NCBI GenBank assembly: GCA_002449575.1
Contig: DJXC01000046.1
Span: forward strand, 1-26,892
Source: Ruminococcus sp. UBA7014
Lineage (GTDB): Bacteria; Bacillota; Clostridia; Oscillospirales; Ruminococcaceae
Direction: 5' to 3'
DNA length: 26,892 nucleotides
The notes below the pieces were generated by a model, which saw nothing but the letters and a program-made list of their open reading frames with translations, was not told where the DNA came from and searched no databases. The position numbers were made by a program, and so were the translations under genes. Of the stretch, positions 1-5,813 are shown piece after piece (positions within the stretch are counted from its first letter, which is position 1; the number at the start of each line of letters is the position of its first letter).

Positions 1-801
1 GAAAAAGAACAGGCTGAAAAATTCCGCCGTGAAGCCGAAAACTTAAAATCCGAATGGGAACAGAAACGAAATCAGATTCTTGAAGAAGAAAAAGAAACGA
101 TTGAACGTGCTGCCGCTCAGGCAAGCCGAATTGTGGAATCGACAAAGGCACAGTCGAATGCGCTGCTTGATGAACTCGAACAGCTCCGCAAAGATAAGGA
201 AAAAGCTGATTTTGCAAGCCGGGTATCTTCTGTCAAGTCGGCAAGTACACAGCAGTTACGAGAAATGTATAAAACAGCGAATCCGGTTATTGGCAGTATT
301 GACGAAAACGGTGAATATGTGCTCCCCCGTCCCCTGAAAAAAGGCGACAGAGTGCTGATTGCCGACTTACAGCAGGAAGCTGTTATCAGTTCGGAAGTCA
401 GCGAAAATGCAGAGTCTGTTTTCGTCCAGATGGGTATCATGAAGATGAAAATTCAGATTTCCCGACTGCGCCTTCTGGACACTTCCCGGACAAATCAGAA
501 ATCGCAGAATCAGCAAAAGAAAAAATCTCATCAGGTTTCCGCCAAAGTCGAACGCAAAGGCTCTATGGAACTGGATATTCGTGGTTACTCCTGTGAGGAA
601 GGTGTATATGAAGTCGAACAGTTTATTTCTTCTGCTATGCTTGCCAATATCGGAACAGTGACTATCATTCATGGTAAAGGTACAGGCGTTCTGAGAAATG
701 CTGTTCAGCAAAAACTGAAATCTATGAAATGTGTAAAAGAATACCGGAACGGTGTTTATGGCGAAGGCGAAAACGGTGTGACAGTCGTCACGCTAAAATA
801 A
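1..801 (+). CDS. mutS2: Endonuclease MutS2, C-terminal part (5' end outside window)
   Basis: The reading frame is open from base 1, so only the last 266 residues are visible. They start with a charged, Glu/Lys/Arg-rich coiled coil (about residues 1-85), followed by a KOW-like beta segment (KKGDRVLI to GIMKMKI, about 113-148), a Lys/Gln-rich linker, and a C-terminal Smr domain (about 186-266) with LDIRG at 191-195 and HGKGTGVLR at 224-232. This coiled coil - KOW - Smr order is specific to MutS2. The family is a ribosome- and DNA-associated ATPase/nuclease implicated in suppressing homologous recombination and in rescuing collided ribosomes; the Smr domain is the nuclease part. The ATPase domain lies upstream of the window. 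The first Smr motif is LDIRG rather than the more usual LDLRG, a conservative change. Identity is secure from domain order. Confidence 0.95.
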   Translation, partial: EKEQAEKFRREAENLKSEWEQKRNQILEEEKETIERAAAQASRIVESTKAQSNALLDELEQLRKDKEKADFASRVSSVKSASTQQLREMYKTANPVIGSIDENGEYVLPRPLKKGDRVLIADLQQEAVISSEVSENAESVFVQMGIMKMKIQISRLRLLDTSRTNQKSQNQQKKKSHQVSAKVERKGSMELDIRGYSCEEGVYEVEQFISSAMLANIGTVTIIHGKGTGVLRNAVQQKLKSMKCVKEYRNGVYGEGENGVTVVTLK

Positions 802-804
802 CAA

Positions 805-838
805 ATGTCATTATATACAAAAAGCTGACATGTTTTTT
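805..838 (+). terminator. Possible weak terminator after mutS2
   Basis: ATGTCA (805-810) can pair with TGACAT (826-831), followed by a run of six T. The stem is only 6 bp and the loop 15 nt, so it is weak. It lies just after the mutS2 stop and before the next promoter. Confidence 0.35.
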
Positions 839-871
839 GGCAGCGAAAACGATTTGTTCATAAAATTTCTA

Positions 872-900
872 TTGCACATTCAGCATTTATCTGTTACAAT
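872..900 (+). promoter_or_regulatory. Promoter of the LacI-sensor/GGDEF gene
   Basis: TTGCAC (872-877) and TACAAT (895-900) are separated by 17 bases, close to the vegetative sigma-A consensus. They lie about 50 bases upstream of the start codon, in the gap after mutS2. Confidence 0.75.
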
Positions 901-950
901 AAGATAATAACAGCAGACAAATCTATAAATAGAGTGACGGTGTGATATGT

Positions 951-2864
951 ATGAAAAATCGGAAAAAAATTGCTGTGCTGATGGCTGGTGTAGTACAGCG
1001 TGCTTATCAGCATATGTTTCTGGAAGGCATTCTCTCACAGGCAGCATATCTGAATTATGATGTCTGTATTTTTGCGCCTTTCATGAGCTACGAAAATGAA
1101 ACAGAATATCAGCTCGGCGAAAACCAAATTTTTGATTTGGTGAACTATGCTGTATTTGACGGTATAATCTATGCACCGTGTGCATTCAACAGTTGTTTTC
1201 TCAGAAACAGAATTGAAAAAGAATTGCTCAAAAATCCGCAAATGCCGTCTGTGGTGCTGGAAAGTGACGATTCTCGTTTTCACTGTATCATGATGGACGA
1301 TATTACCGGCTTTGAACAGGTTGTGAATCATGTCATTGAACAGCACCATCTGAAAAAGATTCTTTGTCTGACTGGATTTCAGGGCAATATGCAGGCAGAA
1401 ATGCGGGCGCAGGGATATAAAAATGCCATGCAGTCACATGGTCTGGAAATACCAGAAGGCTATATTGTTTACGGCGATTTCTGGAAACAGGCGGCTCTGG
1501 AACTGGCACAGGAAATTGCTGACGGCAAAGTTCCTCAGCCGGAAGCTGTTGTCTGCTGCTGTGATACAGTTGCTATCACACTCTGTAACCGTCTGATTAA
1601 ACTTGGCTACAGAGTACCACAGGATATTGTGATTGCTAGTTATGATGCCGGCAATGATGCCGCTGAAAATGTTCCGTCTGTAACAACTTATGTCAGACCA
1701 ATTATAGATATGGGGATACAGGGCGTTCTGAAACTGCATGAACTCATAACAGGCGAAAATGCTGAACCTGTCAGAATTGACAAAGGCTACCTTGTCCCGG
1801 CGGAAAGCTGTGGCTGCGGTAAGGACTTTCAGCAGAAATTTGAAGAACGTCAGAAAGAAATTCATGAAATTGAAGAAGCCCGGAAACTGTTTGAAGATGT
1901 TCCCATGGCAGAAAGGCTCAATTCTGTGCCGACACTCAACACACTGCTGGGCAAAATTCTGGAACACCTGTATTTAATCAGTAACTTCTGTGATTTCTAT
2001 CTCTGTATGTGTGACCAGTGGGACGATATTTCAAAAAATTCTGACAAAAAAGAAGACTATAATCACTATACGGAAAAAATGCATCTGCGGATTACATGCA
2101 CCAATCAGCAAGGCGGACTGACAGACGAAGTTTTTCCGCTGGAAGACCTGCTTCCGGCACTTCATGCCGACCGTGAAAAGCCCCGTGCCTATTATTTTTC
2201 GCCGTTGCATTTCAATGAAAGATGTTTCGGTTATACCGTTCTTGGCTATGGTGAAAAAATCCGGGCATATGATGCTATCTATCATAACTGGACACGAAAT
2301 CTCAACAACGCTTTTGAATTCATGCGTGTGAAGAACAATTTTAATTCTATTAATCAGCGGTTATTTTCGGCATCTGTGCGTGACACCCTAACCGGCATCT
2401 ACAACCGGCATGGCTATCAGCATTATTCAGACAGCATCTTCCGGAAAGCGCAGACTTCTGAAAATAAGAAACTGTTGCTGTTTGCTGCTGATTTAGACGG
2501 ACTGAAAATCATCAATGACACTTATGGACATCTCGAAGGTGACAATGCGATTTCTGTGATTGCCAACGCCCTGAATACTTGTTTTTCTCTGAACGAAATC
2601 TGTGCCAGAACCGGCGGAGATGAATTTCTTGTCATTGGCTGTGATGACTACACAGAAGAAGATTTGCAGGAATATATTCAGTATATTCATGATTTTCTGA
2701 TGCAGTACAATGCTGAATCTGGAAAGCCCTATCAGGTAGAAGTCAGTCTTGGGTATGTCTGTCAGAAAGTTGGCGAAGCTGACCAGCTACAAACGTTGAT
2801 GGACGAAGCCGACTCCCGTATGTACGAAAATAAAATCCAGCGCAAGAAAAACCGGAAATCCTAA
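951..2864 (+). CDS. LacI-type periplasmic-binding-like sensor fused to GGDEF diguanylate cyclase
   Basis: The N-terminal 290 residues read as a LacI/GalR-type sugar-binding fold without a helix-turn-helix: it opens KKIAVLMAGV, continues with domains such as VVCCCDTVAITLCNRL and YDAGNDAAENVPSVTTY, and closes with the ESCGCG motif often seen where these sensors join signalling outputs. A short coiled coil (about 295-320) and a 130-residue linker domain follow, then a GGDEF domain: RDTLTGIYNRHG, DLDGLKIINDTYGH, and an intact GGDEF at residues 555-559. No signal peptide or membrane segment is seen, so it is probably cytosolic. The expected role is making cyclic di-GMP from GTP in response to a small ligand. 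The inhibitory RxxD site is absent: the equivalent residues are SLNE. There is no EAL domain. ATG at 951 is preferred; GTG at 942 in the same frame is possible. It is monocistronic, with its own promoter and a strong terminator. Confidence 0.88.
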   Translation: MKNRKKIAVLMAGVVQRAYQHMFLEGILSQAAYLNYDVCIFAPFMSYENETEYQLGENQIFDLVNYAVFDGIIYAPCAFNSCFLRNRIEKELLKNPQMPSVVLESDDSRFHCIMMDDITGFEQVVNHVIEQHHLKKILCLTGFQGNMQAEMRAQGYKNAMQSHGLEIPEGYIVYGDFWKQAALELAQEIADGKVPQPEAVVCCCDTVAITLCNRLIKLGYRVPQDIVIASYDAGNDAAENVPSVTTYVRPIIDMGIQGVLKLHELITGENAEPVRIDKGYLVPAESCGCGKDFQQKFEERQKEIHEIEEARKLFEDVPMAERLNSVPTLNTLLGKILEHLYLISNFCDFYLCMCDQWDDISKNSDKKEDYNHYTEKMHLRITCTNQQGGLTDEVFPLEDLLPALHADREKPRAYYFSPLHFNERCFGYTVLGYGEKIRAYDAIYHNWTRNLNNAFEFMRVKNNFNSINQRLFSASVRDTLTGIYNRHGYQHYSDSIFRKAQTSENKKLLLFAADLDGLKIINDTYGHLEGDNAISVIANALNTCFSLNEICARTGGDEFLVIGCDDYTEEDLQEYIQYIHDFLMQYNAESGKPYQVEVSLGYVCQKVGEADQLQTLMDEADSRMYENKIQRKKNRKS

Positions 2865-2869
2865 AACAT

Positions 2870-2905
2870 GCTCCTGTCATGCTGACGGCTTGACAGGAGC
2901 TTTTT
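2870..2905 (+). terminator. Intrinsic terminator of the GGDEF gene
   Basis: GCTCCTGTCA (2870-2879) and TGACAGGAGC (2891-2900) form a perfect 10-bp stem with an 11-nt loop, followed directly by TTTTT. It begins five bases after the stop codon. Confidence 0.93.
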
Positions 2906-2978
2906 GTCTGACCAGTCCGGCAATATTTTATCTTATAGAATAATGAAATAAAAAAATATAATATTTTTTAAAAAAGAC

Positions 2979-3007
2979 TTGACAAACCAGATATAATATG
3001 ATATAAT
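2979..3007 (+). promoter_or_regulatory. Promoter of the gpx - TSCPD - ohrR operon
   Basis: TTGACA (2979-2984) and TATAAT (3002-3007) with 17 bases between them match the vegetative consensus perfectly. Transcription should begin near 3014. A second TATAAT lies at 2992-2997 but is too close to this -35 box to be used with it. Confidence 0.9.
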
Positions 3008-3016
3008 TAAATTGTA

Positions 3017-3031
3017 CTCAATCGAATTGAG
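3017..3031. promoter_or_regulatory. Palindromic operator, probably for the OhrR-type repressor
   Basis: CTCAAT-CGA-ATTGAG is a perfect 6-bp inverted repeat with a 3-base centre, placed about +4 to +18 from the predicted transcription start. An additional ATTG half-site at 3011-3014 also pairs with CAAT at 3019-3022. MarR/OhrR proteins bind such AT-rich palindromes over promoters, and an OhrR-like gene is the last gene of this operon, so autoregulation is the simplest reading. The binding protein is inferred, not shown. Confidence 0.7.
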
Positions 3032-3060
3032 AAAAATTTAATTTAAAAGGAGTTTTTGCT

Positions 3061-3540
3061 ATGAACAGTATTTATGATTTCACTATGAAAGACGTTGACG
3101 GCAATATGATTTCCCTTTCCGACTACAGAGACAAAGTTCTGCTGATTGTCAATACCGCTACAGGATGCGGCTTTACTCCTCAGTATGAAGGATTGCAGGA
3201 TTTATATGAAAAGTATAAAGACAATGGTCTGGAAATTCTGGATTTTCCGTGCAATCAGTTCGGCGGGCAAGCTCCCGGCACAGATGAGGAAATTGTGGAT
3301 TTCTGTCAGTCCCGCTATGGTGTAACATTTAAACAGTTCTCCAAAATTGAAGTCAACAGCGAAAATGAAGCACCTCTTTATACCTTCCTGAAATCTCAGC
3401 AAGGCGGTATGCTCGGCAGTAATATCAAATGGAACTTTACAAAATTCTTAGTCGACAAAAACGGAAAAGTAACTGACAGATTCGCTCCTGTCGACAAACC
3501 CGAAAAATTAGAATCCAAAATAAAGGAGTTATTATCATGA
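3061..3540 (+). CDS. Glutathione peroxidase-like thiol peroxidase
   Basis: This is a 159-residue GPx/BsaA-family protein, full length for bacterial members. The peroxidatic cysteine is Cys36 in NTATGCGFTPQYEGLQ; the family motif FPCNQFGGQAPGT places the catalytic Gln at 70; WNFTKFLVD supplies Trp124 and Asn125. Cys82 (VDFCQSRYGVTF) sits where thioredoxin-dependent GPx enzymes carry the resolving cysteine, so thioredoxin rather than glutathione is the likely reductant. It is a Cys, not a selenocysteine, enzyme. The role is reduction of hydrogen peroxide or organic hydroperoxides in the cytosol. AAAGGAG lies ten bases before the ATG. It is first in an operon with a TSCPD protein and an OhrR-like regulator, and its stop overlaps the next start (ATGATGA), so peroxide-induced expression is likely. 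Confidence 0.94.
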   Translation: MNSIYDFTMKDVDGNMISLSDYRDKVLLIVNTATGCGFTPQYEGLQDLYEKYKDNGLEILDFPCNQFGGQAPGTDEEIVDFCQSRYGVTFKQFSKIEVNSENEAPLYTFLKSQQGGMLGSNIKWNFTKFLVDKNGKVTDRFAPVDKPEKLESKIKELLS

Positions 3541-3797
3541 TGAAAGAATATGTTTACGAACCTGAGGGCGTTTGCCCGATGCAAATCACATTCGATATTG
3601 ACGGCAATGTGATTCATAACATTCAGTTCATGGGCGGCTGCAACGGCAACCTGAAAGCCCTCTCTAAAATTTTGGACGGCTGGACGGTGGAACAGATTGA
3701 AGAAAAACTTTCCGGCAATACCTGCGGCAGAAGACCGACTTCCTGTGCTGACCAGCTTGCCAAAGCTGTCCGTGCCGCTTATGAGGAATTATCATGA
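3537..3797 (+). CDS. TSCPD domain protein (TIGR03905 type)
   Basis: This is an 86-residue protein with the small TSCPD fold seen alone in many clostridia and also at the C terminus of some ribonucleotide reductases. Landmarks are EGVCP (Cys13), GGCNGNL (Cys35) and NTCGRRPTSCADQL (Cys63 and Cys70); the four conserved cysteines suggest metal binding or redox chemistry. The molecular function is unknown. The start overlaps the gpx stop, with AAAGGAG at 3522-3528; ATG at 3540 is an alternative start one codon later. Its stop overlaps the ohrR start by the sequence ATGA, so all three proteins are translationally coupled. Placement between a peroxidase and a peroxide sensor points to a role in thiol or metal homeostasis under oxidative stress, which is inference. 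Confidence 0.87.
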   Translation: MMKEYVYEPEGVCPMQITFDIDGNVIHNIQFMGGCNGNLKALSKILDGWTVEQIEEKLSGNTCGRRPTSCADQLAKAVRAAYEELS

Positions 3798-4222
3798 CAG
3801 AAAAAAATTATGATGTTCTGAAACTTGAAAATCAGCTCTGTTTTCCTCTCTATGCCTGTTCCCGGCAGATTATCAGAAAATATCACAAATATCTGGATGC
3901 ACTCAATCTGACCTATACACAGTATATTGCTATGATGGTTTTCTGGGAAGTAAAAACTATCAACGTCAAGGAACTCGGCAAACGGCTATATCTGGATTCC
4001 GGAACGCTTACACCTCTGCTGAAAGCTCTGGAAGAAAAAGGCTATGTCCGACGACAGCGTTCCAAGGAAGATGAACGTGTTCTTCTGGTGGAAATCACCG
4101 AAGCCGGCGAAGCACTCAAAGAACAGGCAGTCAGCATTCCGGCAAAAATGAACGGCTGTATGAATCTGACTCCGGAAGAAGCAATGACACTCTATCACTT
4201 ATTATACAAGGCTTTAAGCTGA
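3794..4222 (+). CDS. ohrR: MarR-family organic-peroxide sensor, OhrR type
   Basis: This is a 142-residue winged-helix regulator that closely resembles Bacillus OhrR as I remember it. LKLENQLCFPLYACSR carries Cys16 at the position of the peroxide-sensing cysteine, Tyr residues follow at 30, 33, 41 and 44, and the DNA-binding part contains LYLDSGTLTPLLKALEEKGYV with the wing RRQRSKEDERVLLVEIT. In the family the reduced protein represses and oxidation of the cysteine releases DNA. Additional cysteines at 22 and 122 raise the possibility of a two-cysteine mechanism. Start ATG overlaps the preceding stop. It ends an operon with a GPx-like peroxidase and is followed by a bidirectional terminator. 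The palindrome at 3017-3031 is its probable target. No ohr peroxidase gene is in the window. Confidence 0.9.
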   Translation: MTEKNYDVLKLENQLCFPLYACSRQIIRKYHKYLDALNLTYTQYIAMMVFWEVKTINVKELGKRLYLDSGTLTPLLKALEEKGYVRRQRSKEDERVLLVEITEAGEALKEQAVSIPAKMNGCMNLTPEEAMTLYHLLYKALS

Positions 4223-4224
4223 CA

Positions 4225-4258
4225 AAAAATCCTGCATGGCATTCCATGCAGGATTTTT
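4225..4258. terminator. Bidirectional terminator between ohrR and the adhE operon
   Basis: AAAAATCCTGCATGG (4225-4239) and CCATGCAGGATTTTT (4244-4258) form a perfect 15-bp stem with a 4-nt loop. It gives T-runs on both strands, so it serves the plus-strand ohrR operon and the minus-strand gene that ends at 4272. Confidence 0.95.
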
Positions 4259-4271
4259 ATCATTTCAGAAA

Positions 4272-5015
4272 TTACTCATATTCCACAACGTCAACCCATT
4301 TCAGGAGCAAGTCACGTTCTTCTTCATGACCCTTGACGGACTGGGAAGCAGCCACAATCGGCAGCCATCTCTGCACATACTGTTTTGCAGTATCGCTCTT
4401 TTTGCAGAAAATATTCAGATACTTGTCAGCACGTTCTGCACCATAAGTCAGGCTGAATTTCAGGAAAGTTCTTGCAGCATCAGCAGAAGCGTTGCCCTGT
4501 GTGGCGTGCGCCCAGTCGATGATATAATAATTTCCGTCATTAGTGATAATCACATCACCAAGACCCAAATCACCATGGCAAACCTTATTATGTTTCGGCA
4601 TACTGTCAAGACGGACATGCAGTTCATAACGTGTAGTAGCATCCAGATTCGTTTCAGAAATCTTTCTGTTCATCTTATCTTTCAGCTTATTCAGGGTAGC
4701 CGGGGCAGTTGTCTGATGAATTTTCAGCTGAATGTCAACAAACTGATTCAGAATTTCCTCTTCTTTTTCGGGATGTTCTGTAATCATCTGTTTCATGGTC
4801 TTGCCCTCGATGTATTCCATCACGATTTCCCATTTTCCGTCTTTTTTGCGGACTTCTGCCAGTTTCGGAATCGGGAGACCAGTTTCTTCTACTCTTGCCT
4901 GATTGAGAGCCTCGTTCAGAACATCAGAGATAGAATAGTCGGCATCGAAGCTCTTGACAGCATAATCGCCGTCACGATAGATGACTTTTTTCGGACGTTT
5001 TTCAAGGATTTCCAT
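4272..5015 (-). CDS. APH/choline kinase-like phosphotransferase family protein
   Basis: This is a 247-residue protein with a eukaryotic-like kinase fold of the aminoglycoside phosphotransferase clan. Visible elements are the ATP-site lysine (DGDYAVKSF, Lys21), the hinge IVMEYIEGKTM (64-74), the catalytic loop CHGDL (His147-Gly-Asp149) and the metal-binding IIDWAHA (Asp167). The catalytic-loop Asn expected five residues after the catalytic Asp is Asp154 here (HGDLGLGD). The substrate cannot be told; related genes act on small molecules or proteins, and there is no sign that this is a drug-resistance gene. AAAGGAGGAG precedes the ATG. It lies 23 bases after the ADH-like gene and is last in the adhE operon, ending at the bidirectional terminator. 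Confidence 0.82.
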   Translation of the reverse strand: MEILEKRPKKVIYRDGDYAVKSFDADYSISDVLNEALNQARVEETGLPIPKLAEVRKKDGKWEIVMEYIEGKTMKQMITEHPEKEEEILNQFVDIQLKIHQTTAPATLNKLKDKMNRKISETNLDATTRYELHVRLDSMPKHNKVCHGDLGLGDVIITNDGNYYIIDWAHATQGNASADAARTFLKFSLTYGAERADKYLNIFCKKSDTAKQYVQRWLPIVAASQSVKGHEEERDLLLKWVDVVEYE

Positions 5016-5038
5016 GAAAAAACTCCTCCTTTCAAAAA

Positions 5039-5749
5039 TTAAAAATTAAAAGCAATTGCTTTCAGCTTTTCCAGAAATAATTCTGTTTTCATTCCCAACT
5101 TTTCGGCGCAGACAGTTTCCTGACCTGACCACTGATTCTGTTGTGCATGAGCATTACAAAACGCACAGCCTGCTAACGTGCCGGATTCTGCAAGCTGTTC
5201 CGGAGAGCAGTCCGGCATATTCAAAAGCATTTGTACAGCTCTGACAGCCATACCATCAGAAAATTCCGTTGCAGTTTCAGCGACAAGTGCATCCAACGCT
5301 CTTGTCAGAGACATTTTGATGACTTCTGGATTTTTCTGCATAATATCTGTATCGACAATTGTCATATCCGGAAACCTTCCGTCCGGTAACGGGAAAACAT
5401 GTGCCACTGTTCCCAGATGGGACGGCACTGTGATATAATACGGCTTTTCCGGCAGAGCATTTACCATTTTTGCAGCAGTTTCCAGTACAGAATCTCCGTA
5501 AGCAAGCACGCATTCCGGCGCAGAGATGACAGCAGCATTCAGTTCCGAAACGGTATAATCTATCTGCATTTCATGCAGTCTGTCAGTTATCTGCTGTACT
5601 GCATTTTCCTGATACCGCAGGTCAGAAACCAGAAGCAGTACGTTCTTAATATGATACACTTCTTTGAGTTCACGGAGTGCCACCGGCAGAGAGCCTTTTT
5701 TGAAATAAAGCTTTTCCGGCATCCGGAACAGTTCAAACTTATTTGCCAT
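5039..5749 (-). CDS. Degenerate iron-alcohol-dehydrogenase-like protein, related to the AdhE C-terminal domain
   Basis: This is a 236-residue protein whose N terminus aligns closely with the ADH half of the adjacent AdhE: FRMPEKLYFKKGSLPVAL against FRTPQKVYFKKGCLPVAL. Further matches are MTIVDTDIM against MAIVDTDLM and FSDGMAVRAVQML against YTDGIAIRAMQLI. The active site is lost: the NAD-binding GGGSAMDAGK has become AYGDSVLETAAK, PTSSGTGSE has become PSHLGTVAH, and the segments with the metal-binding histidines (AdhE His663, His728, His742) are deleted or replaced. It is little over half the length of a normal iron ADH, yet the frame is open with no internal stop. A catalytic role is therefore unlikely; a structural or regulatory partner of AdhE is possible but unproven. 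It starts 64 bases after adhE on the same strand. Confidence 0.8.
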   Translation of the reverse strand: MANKFELFRMPEKLYFKKGSLPVALRELKEVYHIKNVLLLVSDLRYQENAVQQITDRLHEMQIDYTVSELNAAVISAPECVLAYGDSVLETAAKMVNALPEKPYYITVPSHLGTVAHVFPLPDGRFPDMTIVDTDIMQKNPEVIKMSLTRALDALVAETATEFSDGMAVRAVQMLLNMPDCSPEQLAESGTLAGCAFCNAHAQQNQWSGQETVCAEKLGMKTELFLEKLKAIAFNF

Positions 5750-5813
5750 ATTCTAACCTCAATTCTAAGGCATACCGGGGAAATTTCCCCGGCTGCCATA
5801 AAATCTGTTTTTA

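Noticed and set aside
4272..5015. Aminoglycoside resistance gene
   Set aside because: The fold is APH-like, but its place in the adhE operon and the altered catalytic loop give no reason to assign drug modification.
4236..5042. 268-codon open frame on the plus strand
   Set aside because: It is antisense to the kinase-like gene and runs through the bidirectional terminator. The minus-strand frame has the kinase motifs and a strong ribosome binding site.
5039..5749. Simple pseudogene of an iron alcohol dehydrogenase
   Set aside because: There are no stops or frameshifts, the deletions keep frame, and spacing in the operon is normal, so I kept it as a gene that has probably changed function.
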